NCBI RefSeq assembly: GCF_000429705.1
Contig: NZ_KE386943.1
Coordinates: 262,744 to 326,743 of the forward strand
DNA: 64,000 bases
DNA from: Alteribacter aurantiacus DSM 18675
Lineage (GTDB): Bacteria > Bacillota > Bacilli > Bacillales > Salisediminibacteriaceae
Direction: 5' to 3'
Positions 51,123-60,529 of this stretch are shown here, piece by piece. A model generated the notes under the pieces. That model did not search any database. It was given only the letters and a program-made list of their open reading frames with translations, and was not told the DNA's origin. Position 1 is the first letter of the stretch, and each line of letters opens with the position of its first letter. Both the position numbers and the translations under genes were made by a program.

Positions 51123-52913
51123 TTATTTTTCCGTCAAATCAATAAATGTTTCCACATCTTTGGCAACAAGGTCGATCGCTTTCTGCCAGAATTCAGACTC
51201 AGTCAAGTCTACATCAAGGTGCTTTTTCGCCAGATCTTCTACTTGCATGCGTCCTGTGTCACGAAGAAGATCAATGTAACTCTCCTCAAAAGCCGTGCCC
51301 TCCTCTGCTGCTTTTGCATAAATGCCCATGCTAAACAAATAGCCGAACGTGTATGGGAAGTTATAAAACGGCACGCCTGTAATATGGAAATGAAGCTTGG
51401 ATGCCCAAAAATGCGGGGAGTAGGAACCAAGTTCATCACAGTACGCCTCTTTTTGTGCTTCTAACATTAATTCATTCAATCGATGCACGCTCACAAGTCC
51501 TTTTTTACGTTCTTCATAGAAACGCGTTTCAAATAGGAATCGAGAATGGATATTCATAAAGAAGGCAACGGCGCGGTTAAGCTTGTCATCAAGAAGCTGA
51601 ACTTTCGCTTTTTCAGATGTTGCTTGTTTGACAGTAGCATCCGCAACGATCATTTCGGCAAATGTGGAGGCCGTCTCAGCCACATTCATAGCATAACGCT
51701 GTGCCATTTGCGGCAAGTCATTCATCACGTGCTGGTGATACGCGTGACCAAGCTCGTGGGCTAACGTTGCCACATTTGAGGCAGAGCCGTCATAAGTCAT
51801 AAAAATACGGGACTGCTCTTTTACTGGGAAGCTTGTACAAAAGCCACCCGGACGCTTCCCTGATCGGCTTTCTGCCTCTACCCATCGCTCTTCAAACGCT
51901 TTCTTTGAAAAAGCTGCCATTTTCGGGCTAAACGTCTCGAATTGTTGCACAATCATCGTGGCTGCATCATCGTATGACACTTCCTCTACTTCACTTGTTA
52001 AGGGCGCGCTCACATCACTCCAATCGAGCTTTTCCACCCCTAGCAATTCAGCCTTACGTTTAAGGTATCTGGTAAAAGTCGGCTTGTTATCTTCAATCGT
52101 TTTCCACATCACATCAAGCGTTTTTTGATCCATGCGGTTAATGTCCATCGGCTCTTTAAGAACATTGTCCCACCCTCGCGCTTTGTACGTTTGCAAGCGA
52201 AAGCCACCTAAATGATTAAGCGTATTAGCAAAGAGCTCAGCTTCGTCGCCCCACGCTTTCTCCCACTTTCCAGCCATCGCTTGTCTCGTTTCACGGTCTT
52301 TACTGGACATTTTATTAGCAGCTTGGCCAACAGAGAGGGATTTCACTTCTCCGTCTTCCTCTACTTCAATCGTCATGCGTCCAACAATCGTATTGTACAC
52401 GTCTCCCCATGCGTGATAACCATCTACCGATAGGGATTGGATGAGCTTTTCTTTATCTCCCGAAAGCTTGTCATTTGCCAGACGTCGTCGCTCTTCCAAG
52501 TTGTATGTAAGTGGGCTTAGTTCATCCAGTTCGAGAAGGCGCTTCCATAAATCATCAGAAAGGCCGAGAAGCAACTCATCAATTGATGTCATCACAGAAG
52601 AATAAGAAGATGACAGCTGCTTCACCCGTCCAGTCAGAAGTTTCGCTTCTTCGTCTTTTGTATTTTGTGCAGTTAAACAGCTTACGAACGCTCCGGACTC
52701 ACGCACTCTTTTTGAGATTTCTTGTGCTCTTACAATCACATGGACAACACCAAACAGCTCGTCTTCCGTTTTCGGCTGTGTTTTTTCATTTAAATCTTTC
52801 TGGAAGGAAGCAAGATCCGCTTCAAGCTCCCCTAAAAAAGATTGAAAGCGGTCCGACTCGCTCCCTCCTGGAAAAATCGTTTCCAAATCCCAAACTTGAC
52901 TAAACTGTTGCAT
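51123..52913 (-). CDS. pepF: M3 family oligoendopeptidase F
   Basis: Cytoplasmic zinc metallopeptidase, 596 aa. Helical N-terminal region, then the metal site LAHELGHAYHQH (HExxH) and a downstream Glu in ETASTFAEMI. GGFCTSFP and ITGVPFYNFPYTFGYLFS are typical of the PepF/M3 branch. Cleaves short peptides. Not in the conserved ywdI-ung order of B. subtilis. Confidence 0.93.
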   Translation of the reverse strand: MQQFSQVWDLETIFPGGSESDRFQSFLGELEADLASFQKDLNEKTQPKTEDELFGVVHVIVRAQEISKRVRESGAFVSCLTAQNTKDEEAKLLTGRVKQLSSSYSSVMTSIDELLLGLSDDLWKRLLELDELSPLTYNLEERRRLANDKLSGDKEKLIQSLSVDGYHAWGDVYNTIVGRMTIEVEEDGEVKSLSVGQAANKMSSKDRETRQAMAGKWEKAWGDEAELFANTLNHLGGFRLQTYKARGWDNVLKEPMDINRMDQKTLDVMWKTIEDNKPTFTRYLKRKAELLGVEKLDWSDVSAPLTSEVEEVSYDDAATMIVQQFETFSPKMAAFSKKAFEERWVEAESRSGKRPGGFCTSFPVKEQSRIFMTYDGSASNVATLAHELGHAYHQHVMNDLPQMAQRYAMNVAETASTFAEMIVADATVKQATSEKAKVQLLDDKLNRAVAFFMNIHSRFLFETRFYEERKKGLVSVHRLNELMLEAQKEAYCDELGSYSPHFWASKLHFHITGVPFYNFPYTFGYLFSMGIYAKAAEEGTAFEESYIDLLRDTGRMQVEDLAKKHLDVDLTESEFWQKAIDLVAKDVETFIDLTEK

Positions 52914-52944
52914 TGTTTTGTCCCCTTTCGATTTGCGTTCTCTC

Positions 52945-53622
52945 TTACTTACGCTTGTTTAGCACGTTTCCTAAATGGCGAATCTGGTTCGATTCGTAAA
53001 TGTGGACACCTAGACTCTCTTCTTGAGCTAATGCACACATAACAGTGGCCACATCGATCCCTTTTACAGGCTTGTACTTTTCGAGTGGACCGATGAAAGC
53101 AAAGCTTAACGGCTTCCCAATCCATTCTGCAGCTTTTTCTCCTGGCCTGAATTCATTACGGCTTCCAAGAAGTAAAGAGGGTCTTAGAATATGAAGAGAC
53201 GGGAGCTTTAGCATAATAAGTGCTTCTTCCAATCTTCCTTTTACCTTGTTGTAAAAAAAGGAGGATTCAGGGTCCGCACCAATGGCCGATACCGTTAAAA
53301 ACCGTTTGGCTCCTTGATCTTTAGCGAGCCTAGCAATGGATAAAGGATAGTCGTAATCCACTTTCTCAAACTGTGCCTTTGACTTGGCTTTTTTTATCGT
53401 GGTTCCAAGGCAATTAAACACATCATCCACTTGGAAACTTTCAGCATCTTTTTCAAGCTCGTCAAATGTCACCATTCTTTCTTCCACCAATGGCTCGTCA
53501 TAAAAAGCGGTTTTTCGTCTTGCGATTACAATGATTTTCTTATAGTGATTACTTTTCACCAATTGGCGAACGACCTGTTCCCCAACGAGTCCGGTTGAAC
53601 CGGCTACTAATGCGGTCTTCAC
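52945..53622 (-). CDS. NAD(P)-binding oxidoreductase, HTATIP2/NmrA-like
   Basis: About 225 aa atypical short-chain dehydrogenase. Dinucleotide motif ALVAGSTGLVGEQVV at the N-terminus, FNCLGTTIKKAKS, AIGADPESSFFYNKVKG with Tyr/Lys and LRPSLLLGSR. GTG start at 53622 after AGAGGTG; the long frame upstream is not coding. Substrate unknown. Confidence 0.82.
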   Translation of the reverse strand: MKTALVAGSTGLVGEQVVRQLVKSNHYKKIIVIARRKTAFYDEPLVEERMVTFDELEKDAESFQVDDVFNCLGTTIKKAKSKAQFEKVDYDYPLSIARLAKDQGAKRFLTVSAIGADPESSFFYNKVKGRLEEALIMLKLPSLHILRPSLLLGSRNEFRPGEKAAEWIGKPLSFAFIGPLEKYKPVKGIDVATVMCALAQEESLGVHIYESNQIRHLGNVLNKRK

Positions 53623-53758
53623 ACATGAGCACCTCTCTTTACTTTGTAGCTTTACTTTATCACGTTTGGAAATCAAAAAGAAAGAATATTGAAACAACAA
53701 AGCGTAGAGCTCTACATAATTCGCGACCGCAATAAGCCTCTCATAGAATTTCATAAAA

Positions 53759-53867
53759 AGGCTGGGACAGAAGTGTTTGATCAATGAAGTCCGAACAATG
53801 GTATGCGGCAACCGCTCTGTTAGCCATTTGTTCGACTTTCTTTGAACACTTTTTTATGTCCCAGCCT
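53759..53867. repeat. Long imperfect inverted repeat with AGGCTGGGACA ends
   Basis: AGGCTGGGACA ... GAACAATGG on the left pairs with CCATTTGTTCG ... TGTCCCAGCCT on the right over about 40 bases each. It starts 16 bases after the kinase stop and probably ends its transcript. AGGCTGGGACA repeats are found in many Firmicutes as far as I recall. Confidence 0.7.
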
Positions 53868-53882
53868 AAGTTTTCCTTTTAT

Positions 53883-56033
53883 TTAGTCCTCATTAACCGG
53901 AATATGGACAGAGAACGTTGTGCCCACTCCTTTAGTAGAAGTCACGGCAATTTGACCATTAATTTCTTCAATGATGCGATAGCTGGTCGTGAGTCCTAGA
54001 CCCGTTCCCGTTTTTTTCGTCGTATAAAAAGGTGTTCCAAGCTTCTCAATCGTTTCAGCATCCATTCCAACGCCCGTATCTGTAAATGAAAGGACAATCT
54101 CCTGTTTCGGCTTATGATAACTTGTACTTACCGTTAATCGGCCTCCGTTATCCATCGCTTCGCATGCGTTTTGCACGAGATTCAAGAGCACTTGTTGTAT
54201 TTTATTTGCGTCCAAAAACACCGATGGAAGCTTCCCGTGAAAATACGTATTAACTTCAATCCCTTTTTTCTTTAGCTGGGATTGGTGAAGCAATAATAGG
54301 TCGTCCAACAGAAGCTCCAAGTTCGTCTCTTTTGGTTCATCTGACAGCTTCGGGTTGGCAATGTTCATCAAATCGGTAAGGATGTTATTTACTCGATCGA
54401 TCTCATTGATAATCAAGTTGTAATATCTTTCATTCGACGCTTCTTTTTTGGAATCAAACAGCTGAATGAACCCTCTGATTGTCGTAAGGGGGTTTCTAAT
54501 TTCGTGTGCGAGACCCGCAGACATTTCACCGACGACTTTCAATTTTTCAGATCGCATCAGTTCCCTCTCCATGAGCCTTTTTTCTGTTAAGTCGTGAAAG
54601 ACGACTAAGAGGTCTTCATGGAGCGTTTCATCTACGATATTGGGCAGTGATGACACACTCAAGTAAAAATAGCGTGTGTTATTGTCCATTGTACATTCGA
54701 TTTCATACGTTTTTCGCACTTCGTCCTTCCCTAATAAACCGAGAAGGTTCGCCGCTTCCAAGAAGGATTTAAATCCTTCCTTTTTGTTGGCCACATCGCA
54801 TGCCTTATTATCAATGACCTCATCTCTACTTAGTCCGAACACTTCTTCACAGCGTTTGTTAAAAAGGCTTACCTCTTTTGTAACACGATTTAATGCAAAC
54901 ACGCCGTTGTCCGTCGTTTCAAGAATAAGTGTACTCTTCTTGTGACCTTTTTCTCGTTCTTCAAGCCGCTCTGTCATCGCTTCAAATCGATCATTCAATC
55001 GGTTCACTTCTTCATAAGCAGTAACAAACTTTGGCGTGTCCCTTTTTCCGAAAGCGACATTCGTAGTCGCTTCCACAAGTTGCTCAACCGGCCTTACAAT
55101 ATAGGTGGAAAGACGGAATACAGCAAAGGTCATGATGAGGAGGACCAGCCCGAATACAATTAAGTATTGATATAAAAGTCTAGTCAATGGTGCATAAAGA
55201 TCGGTCCCATTTGCCGCCACCCCGATATACCATTCATTCTCAAAGCCCGGCACTTGTGAGATGGAACTGAATCCGTGGACTTCATCTGAACTGGAATATG
55301 TGGTAAGAGATTGAGTAGCCGCAAGCTCTCTCACCTCATTAATAGACGTATCAAAGCGCTCAAAATAGTTTACTTCGAGGATTTTTGATTGATTAGGATG
55401 AGAGATAATGACGCCATCACCGTTTATGAGAAACGCATAGCTGTCTGAGTCACCCGCTTGTTGGGCGCGATTAAAGTTCTGTAATGTACTTGTGAGTTCT
55501 TCTAAGTCAAAAATAGGTGTAATGACACCAATGACGTCATCTTGTGTATTAAAGACCGGGGAGGAAAGTACAATTACGTTTTCATCGATGACGGGTGAAT
55601 AATACATATCTGATACAAATGACTCCCCTTCCATTGATTGAGCATACCACTCACGATCGGTAATATCCGATCCTACAATGTTGTCATCTGTATCTGCAAT
55701 GACCATCCCCTCGGTGTCTGATAATACAACACTGAAATAGATGTCATGAATAGCTAAAAACTGGTTAAACTGTTGTCGCTTTTCTTGTGTATCTGTATCT
55801 TCATCAATAATAATTGGATTTCTAGCAAGATATTCCACATCATAGAGGCGCTCTCTGATAAATGTTTCTATTTCAGCCGCCATGCTTTTCGTGTGTGTGG
55901 ACAAGGAGTTTTCCAGATTGGCAGTAAGCTCACTTTTTTGAGCATAGTAACCCATGATTCCAACGACACTTAAAGGAATAAAAGTTACAAGCAGAAAAAA
56001 GATAAGCAGCTTGGCTCTTAATGTTTGAAACAT
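53883..56033 (-). CDS. Membrane sensor histidine kinase, KinA/KinD-like sporulation kinase type
   Basis: 716 aa. Membrane segment 1 (residues ~8-28), extracytoplasmic dCache sensor (~35-285), segment 2 (~290-312), HAMP, PAS (~378-490), HisKA with His near residue 510 in GLAHEIRNPLTTIRGF, and HATPase (NLVQNACEAMD, DTGVGM, TGTGLGL). No response regulator gene is next to it. The HisKA sequence is of the Bacillus sporulation-kinase kind that phosphorylate Spo0F, which is inference. Signal unknown. Confidence 0.9.
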   Translation of the reverse strand: MFQTLRAKLLIFFLLVTFIPLSVVGIMGYYAQKSELTANLENSLSTHTKSMAAEIETFIRERLYDVEYLARNPIIIDEDTDTQEKRQQFNQFLAIHDIYFSVVLSDTEGMVIADTDDNIVGSDITDREWYAQSMEGESFVSDMYYSPVIDENVIVLSSPVFNTQDDVIGVITPIFDLEELTSTLQNFNRAQQAGDSDSYAFLINGDGVIISHPNQSKILEVNYFERFDTSINEVRELAATQSLTTYSSSDEVHGFSSISQVPGFENEWYIGVAANGTDLYAPLTRLLYQYLIVFGLVLLIMTFAVFRLSTYIVRPVEQLVEATTNVAFGKRDTPKFVTAYEEVNRLNDRFEAMTERLEEREKGHKKSTLILETTDNGVFALNRVTKEVSLFNKRCEEVFGLSRDEVIDNKACDVANKKEGFKSFLEAANLLGLLGKDEVRKTYEIECTMDNNTRYFYLSVSSLPNIVDETLHEDLLVVFHDLTEKRLMERELMRSEKLKVVGEMSAGLAHEIRNPLTTIRGFIQLFDSKKEASNERYYNLIINEIDRVNNILTDLMNIANPKLSDEPKETNLELLLDDLLLLHQSQLKKKGIEVNTYFHGKLPSVFLDANKIQQVLLNLVQNACEAMDNGGRLTVSTSYHKPKQEIVLSFTDTGVGMDAETIEKLGTPFYTTKKTGTGLGLTTSYRIIEEINGQIAVTSTKGVGTTFSVHIPVNED

Positions 56034-56320
56034 AGTATTTTCTCCCTTGCAACAATTTCACTAGTCTCATTATAGTACATTGCACTTGATTATGTGGAGA
56101 AAATACGACATTTTTTTCGTACAGGTAACAAATTTAACAATCTTGTATCCAATATGTTACTCTATTTAACGCAACAGCTAGAATAATGGCATAAATCATA
56201 AAAAACAAAGAGAGGCTTCGACATAAATCGACCCTCCCCTTTATCTTAATTTTATATTGAGTGTGACTCTTAGTCAGTAACCTTTCTAAACCTATGTGAA
56301 ATGCCATGTCCATTTGTTTT

Positions 56321-56639
56321 GCGTAGCTGAATGCTAGCTGCGACACTCCTGCGGCAGTAGGAGCCAGGAGAGACCCCACAAGGGCATTGGAAGCCAATGA
56401 AAAAGTACAGCCCGACTTTTTCATTGCCTTTAATTGAATGGCAATGGCTCCACTCGGTTGCGCGCCTGATACGAGAAACCCACTCGTATCAGGCTTTCAA
56501 AACAGGCAACCGTTACGCTCATTGCTTCGAAGGCATTGAAAAAGTTAAAGATCAAACTTTTTCAATGCCTTCAGGGCATAGCCCGAGGAGGCTCGCCGGC
56601 ACCGCCGCGGAAAGGGAGCGGAAAGCGTGAAGCGGAGCC
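56321..56639 (-). repeat. GC-rich dispersed repeat (family B, short form), copy 6, split by a 183-bp element
   Basis: Left part GCGTAGCTGAATGCTAGC ... GGAGAGACCCCACAAGGGCAT; right part AGCCCGAGGAGGCTCGCCGG ... AAGCGGAGCC. Joining them across the insertion restores the sequence seen intact at 61262-61389. Confidence 0.88.
56390..56572 (+). mobile_element. 183-bp palindrome-ended element (family A), nested in a family B repeat
   Basis: GAAGCCAATGAAAAAGT ... ACTTTTTCAATGCCTTC ends; middle arms CTGATACGAG / CTCGTATCAG. A 7-bp direct repeat AGGGCAT lies at 56381-56387 and 56573-56579. The interrupted host repeat is otherwise intact, so this is a clean insertion event. Confidence 0.9.
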
Positions 56640-56672
56640 TTACACACTGTGATAAGGTATATTCATTTACTT

Positions 56673-57548
56673 TTATTTAGCTAGATAATACTTAATGAGT
56701 GCCTGGGTTCCTGAATCAGCTTCACCGTTTTCTGCTAATTCTTCGTAGAGCTTGTGAGCCAGTGCAAGACCGGGTGTTTTTACGTTTAGTTCTTCTGCCA
56801 CATCCAGAGCGATTTTCATGTCTTTTATAAAATGTTTAATAAAAAAGCCCGGACTGTAATCTTCCTTAATCATTCTCGGCACAAGGTTTGTTAATGTCCA
56901 ACTTCCTGCTGCACCTGTTTCAATGCTTTTAAGAACGGTTCTTGGGTCAAGACCCGCGGCTTTTGCATAGGCAAGTGATTCACTTGCGCCAAGCATGGTT
57001 CCTGCAATGGCAATCTGATTACTCATCTTGGTGTGCTGGCCACTTCCCGCTCCTCCTTGATACACAACATTTGTCCCAAGTTGCTCAAGGATTGGAAGTG
57101 CATTAAGAAAGGCGGCTTTGTCACCACCCGCCATAATGGCAAGCCTCGCTTCCTTCGCTCCGATATCGCCTCCGGATACTGGTGCATCAATGACGGAAAT
57201 GCCTCTTTCTTTTCCAGCCTCATATAACGTTTTTGCAAGGACAGGTGAAGAGGTCGTCATGTCGATAAATGTGGCCCCTTCTCTCCCGTTTTGAAGCAAA
57301 CCTTCAGCGCCTAAGTATACTTCCTCTACATCTTTCGGATAACCAACAATGGTGATCACCACATCGCTTTGCTTGGCCACAACACTCGGGTGATCACACC
57401 ACACAGCACCTTGATCGATAAGGGTAGCGGCTTTTACTTTTGTCCGGGTGTACACGTTGACTGTATACCCTGCTTCCAAGAGGTGGCCGGCCATACTTCG
57501 TCCCATCACACCGGTTCCGATAAATCCGATCGTTTGTTGTTTGTTCAT
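56673..57548 (-). CDS. 3-hydroxyisobutyrate dehydrogenase family oxidoreductase
   Basis: 291 aa beta-hydroxyacid dehydrogenase. Rossmann motif GFIGTGVMGRSMAGHL, substrate motif DAPVSGGDIGAKEARL, catalytic Lys in GQHTKMSNQ. Resembles B. subtilis YkwC. Substrate uncertain; a link to isobutyryl-CoA metabolism (IcmF) would be attractive but there is no linkage evidence. Confidence 0.85.
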   Translation of the reverse strand: MNKQQTIGFIGTGVMGRSMAGHLLEAGYTVNVYTRTKVKAATLIDQGAVWCDHPSVVAKQSDVVITIVGYPKDVEEVYLGAEGLLQNGREGATFIDMTTSSPVLAKTLYEAGKERGISVIDAPVSGGDIGAKEARLAIMAGGDKAAFLNALPILEQLGTNVVYQGGAGSGQHTKMSNQIAIAGTMLGASESLAYAKAAGLDPRTVLKSIETGAAGSWTLTNLVPRMIKEDYSPGFFIKHFIKDMKIALDVAEELNVKTPGLALAHKLYEELAENGEADSGTQALIKYYLAK

Positions 57549-57593
57549 ATGATTGATCCTTTCCGTGACCGCTATATGCGGATGCGTTTTAGC

Positions 57594-58418
57594 CTATACA
57601 AACGTGTCAGGGTCTTGACTGAAGCGGTGGTTCTCGTTCATCCCGTTTAACGTGTTCATATCTTGTTCGTCCAGTTCAAAATCAAAGATCTGTGCGTTTT
57701 GTTTAATTCTTGATGGCGTAACGGATTTAGGGATGGTCACCACTTCATTTTGTAAATCCCATCGAAGGATGACCTGAGCCGGTGACTTCCCATGCTTTTC
57801 TGCAATGGAAACAAGCTCTGGTCGATCAAAGATCCGTCCTCTCGTAAGTGGGCTCCATGCTTCAAGCTGGATCCCCTTTTCCTTACAGTAGACATGGAGC
57901 TCTGGCAAGGTGAGTAAAGGATGATACTCCATTTGGTTTACAGCAGGGATCACTTCCGCATCTTCCAGTAGCTTTTCTAGGTGATGAATGTTGAAGTTAC
58001 TCACCCCGATGGCTCGAACCCGCCCCTCTTTATACAGCTTTTCCATCGCTCTCCACGTTTCTTTAAACATGCCTGTAACAGGCCAATGTACAAGATATAA
58101 ATCGACAACGTCCACCCCGAGTTTTTCTCTGCTTTCTTCAAAAGCCTTTAACGTTTCATCAAATCCTTGGCGATCGTTCCATACTTTCGTGGTGATAAAC
58201 ATCTGTTCACGAGGAACATCAATCTCCCTTAAAGCTTGTCCAACGCCCTCCTCATTTTCATAGACAGCGGCTGTATCAATGCTTCGATACCCGTTTAATA
58301 CGGCTTCTTTAATCGTGTCTACAATTTCTTTGCCATTCTCTGCTTTATATACTCCAAGGCCGAGCCAAGGCATCTTCACACCGTTGTTCAAAGTCGTTGT
58401 TTCAAAAATTGACCTCAT
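57594..58418 (-). CDS. Aldo/keto reductase
   Basis: 274 aa AKR5-type NADPH reductase. GYRSIDTAAVYENEEGVG with catalytic Asp and Tyr, TTKVW with Lys, YLVHWP with His, and GVSNFN and IPKSVTPSRIKQN for cofactor. ATG 58418 after AAAGGAGG. Similar to B. subtilis YvgN/YtbE, which reduce glyoxals; substrate inferred only. Its ribosome site directly follows the palindrome at the end of ung. Confidence 0.88.
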   Translation of the reverse strand: MRSIFETTTLNNGVKMPWLGLGVYKAENGKEIVDTIKEAVLNGYRSIDTAAVYENEEGVGQALREIDVPREQMFITTKVWNDRQGFDETLKAFEESREKLGVDVVDLYLVHWPVTGMFKETWRAMEKLYKEGRVRAIGVSNFNIHHLEKLLEDAEVIPAVNQMEYHPLLTLPELHVYCKEKGIQLEAWSPLTRGRIFDRPELVSIAEKHGKSPAQVILRWDLQNEVVTIPKSVTPSRIKQNAQIFDFELDEQDMNTLNGMNENHRFSQDPDTFV

Positions 58419-58442
58419 TTCGTTTCCTCCTTTTTTGGATAC

Positions 58443-58487
58443 GAAGGCACTTGAAAAGGTAAAGATCAAACTTTTTCAGTGCTTTTT
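58443..58487 (-). repeat. Solo family A palindrome, forming the 3' end of ung
   Basis: GAAGGCACTTGAAAAGGT / ACTTTTTCAGTGCTTTTT, flanked by GATACG at 58438-58443 and 58488-58493. It encodes the last codons of ung (SKSTEKV and stop) on the minus strand. Confidence 0.78.
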
Positions 58488-59158
58488 GATACGGGTAATG
58501 ACCAGTCTATTTCTTCTTCACCAATTTCTTTTAAAAAATGATTCACATGCGTAAACGGACGGCTTCCAAAAAAACCTCTTCTAGCTGAAAACGGACTCGG
58601 GTGAGGAGACGTGATAACAAGATGGTGTTCGTTGGTAATCAGCGCTTGTTTATGTTGTGCGTGTTTTCCCCACAAGATAAACACAACGGGCTTCTCGCGA
58701 TCGTTTAACTTACGGATCACTTCATCGGTTAATGTCTCCCAACCTTGTCCTTGATGTGAGCCAGCCTGCCCTTTTCTCACTGTAAGGACCGTGTTTAACA
58801 AGAGAACCCCTTCTTCTGCCCACTTTTGTAAGTAACCGTGCTCTGGCACTACACATCCTGCGTCGTCGTTTAATTCTTTATATATGTTTCGAAGAGAAGG
58901 CGGGATCCGTTGTCCCGGTTTGACCGAGAAGCTGAGACCATGTGCTTGATTGGGGCCGTGGTACGGATCTTGTCCAAGAATGACGACTTTTGTACCTTCA
59001 TAGGATGTGGTATTTAACGCATGATAGATCTGTTCCATCGGGGGATATACGGTATGTTCATTGTATTCCTTTACTAGAAATTGACGAAGCTCTTGATAAT
59101 AAGGCTTCTCAAATTCGTCTTGTAGCTTCTCCTGCCAATCGGTTTCAAGCTCTTTCAT
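58466..59158 (-). CDS. ung: Uracil-DNA glycosylase
   Basis: Removes uracil from DNA, family 1. 230 aa. Catalytic Asp in ILGQDPYHGPNQAHGLSF, LLNTVLTVRKGQAGSHQGQG, and HPSPFSARRGFFGSRPF with the active His. ATG after AGCAGGTG. The C-terminal six residues come from an inserted palindrome, but the fold is complete before them. Confidence 0.96.
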   Translation of the reverse strand: MKELETDWQEKLQDEFEKPYYQELRQFLVKEYNEHTVYPPMEQIYHALNTTSYEGTKVVILGQDPYHGPNQAHGLSFSVKPGQRIPPSLRNIYKELNDDAGCVVPEHGYLQKWAEEGVLLLNTVLTVRKGQAGSHQGQGWETLTDEVIRKLNDREKPVVFILWGKHAQHKQALITNEHHLVITSPHPSPFSARRGFFGSRPFTHVNHFLKEIGEEEIDWSLPVSKSTEKV

Positions 59159-59173
59159 CGTTTCACCTGCTTC

Positions 59174-59671
59174 TTACTTCTTTACTATCGTTTTTTTCAT
59201 CAACCACTCATCCCTAATCTCTATACCATTCGTTCCTGTAAGGGGAATTGCGGGCTTTTTCTTACGACATTGATCTACAGCATTATGCTTAATCTCAACT
59301 AGCCGATACCCTCTTTTTTGGTAAAAGCTCAACGCATGTACGTTATCATTCGTTGTTACAAGACACAGCTCTTGAAAATCATTGGACAGGGCATCATTTT
59401 CCACCAATTCCATGAGCTGACCACCGACGCCTTTTCTTTCTATTAAACTATCAAGAGAGATAATCTCACGCGTACCCGTACGGTTATGATCATAGTAAGT
59501 AACGGCTCCTACAATCGATTCCCGGTCATGAGCAATAAATCCTTCCAGTTCGCTACATATGTACTCACCGTGGGAATACACCATCCGATCGTCTCCCCAG
59601 TAAGCTTTGAAAAAATCTTCAATCTCTTTGCGGTGTTCCTCTGTGATCCGCTCCATATGAAATGTGATCAC
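59174..59671 (-). CDS. GNAT family N-acetyltransferase
   Basis: 165 aa. Acetyl-CoA motif SLIERKGVGGQLMELVE, then LVTTNDNVHALSFYQKRGYR, typical of the RimI-like/YhbS branch. Starts at a GTG at 59671 with AAAGGAG nine bases upstream. 15 bases upstream of ung and 4 bases after the next gene: one operon. Substrate unknown. Confidence 0.82.
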   Translation of the reverse strand: MITFHMERITEEHRKEIEDFFKAYWGDDRMVYSHGEYICSELEGFIAHDRESIVGAVTYYDHNRTGTREIISLDSLIERKGVGGQLMELVENDALSNDFQELCLVTTNDNVHALSFYQKRGYRLVEIKHNAVDQCRKKKPAIPLTGTNGIEIRDEWLMKKTIVKK

Positions 59672-59675
59672 GTGC

Positions 59676-60362
59676 TTACACTCCTTTTTTTACACGATCA
59701 AGATGTTTACGTCCTTCCCGTTTACTAAGGGGTGATAACGACTCTTTTTCAATAAAATGTTCAACGGCCTCTGGAGCTGTCTTCGAATACTCTCTCAACG
59801 CCCAACCGATCGCTTTTCGAATAAAGAATTCATTGTCTTCACGGTTGATTCTGCAATAATGAAATAATCGATCCTCGTCCGTGTCTTTTTTCTTTTTAAG
59901 CTGATGCAAAATGGCCGTTCTTCTTAGCCACATGTTTTCATGAACGGCCCACCGGTCGGCCACTTCCCTTTCGTGGGGGAAACGGTCGAAATAATGTCCG
60001 ATCACATTTGGTGCAATTCCATCGACTGAATCCCACCACGATTGCGTCGTGATGAGCATTTCAAAGAACGCTAAGTCTTCCTCTTTGTACCTCGTTTTCA
60101 TACGAGCGACAATCTCGATGACCGTATAGTGGTATTCTCTTTCAGGAAGCCCCCACATGTCTATTAATGCAGAAATAGGGAGTTCACTTTCTTTATGTAA
60201 CAATGTCTCGTTTAAAAATGTTCTTGTAAGCTCTTTTCTAAGAGGACTCTTGATTCCCAAAAACGGAAAATGATGCTTCATATACGCTGACATGGGGCCA
60301 GCCTGCTCCTCGTTTCGGTGTGATTCAAACAAACGAATGAGTTGTTCTACTTCATTAGTCAT
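59676..60362 (-). CDS. DNA alkylation repair protein, AlkD-like
   Basis: 228 aa, all-helical HEAT-repeat glycosylase of the AlkC/AlkD superfamily. Signature WWDSVDGIAPNVIG near residue 110, MWLRRTAILHQL, FFIRKAIGWALREYSK. Removes alkylated bases without base flipping. It heads a small operon with a GNAT gene and ung, so a base-repair context. Confidence 0.9.
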   Translation of the reverse strand: MTNEVEQLIRLFESHRNEEQAGPMSAYMKHHFPFLGIKSPLRKELTRTFLNETLLHKESELPISALIDMWGLPEREYHYTVIEIVARMKTRYKEEDLAFFEMLITTQSWWDSVDGIAPNVIGHYFDRFPHEREVADRWAVHENMWLRRTAILHQLKKKKDTDEDRLFHYCRINREDNEFFIRKAIGWALREYSKTAPEAVEHFIEKESLSPLSKREGRKHLDRVKKGV

Positions 60363-60455
60363 TTACTCACCAACCTTTTTCTTTCCTATAGCAAGTATAC
60401 GTGATTTGTTGAAAAATTCCTTGTCTCTTGCTTCAAATGGAACAAAAACCAGCAA

Positions 60456-60484
60456 TTGACAGATACTCATTCGTTCACTATATT
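60456..60484 (+). promoter_or_regulatory. Sigma-A promoter for the cheY-like gene
   Basis: TTGACA (60456-60461), 17 bp, TATATT (60479-60484), followed by an AAAAGGAG ribosome site. Confidence 0.8.
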
Positions 60485-60529
60485 TAAATGAACAGGGATA
60501 ATATACCCAGGTAAAAAGGAGTGTTTCGC

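Noticed and set aside
60468..60496. FadR-like half palindrome at the cheY promoter
   Set aside because: ACTCATTCGTTCA matches only one half of the operator; the other arm is absent.
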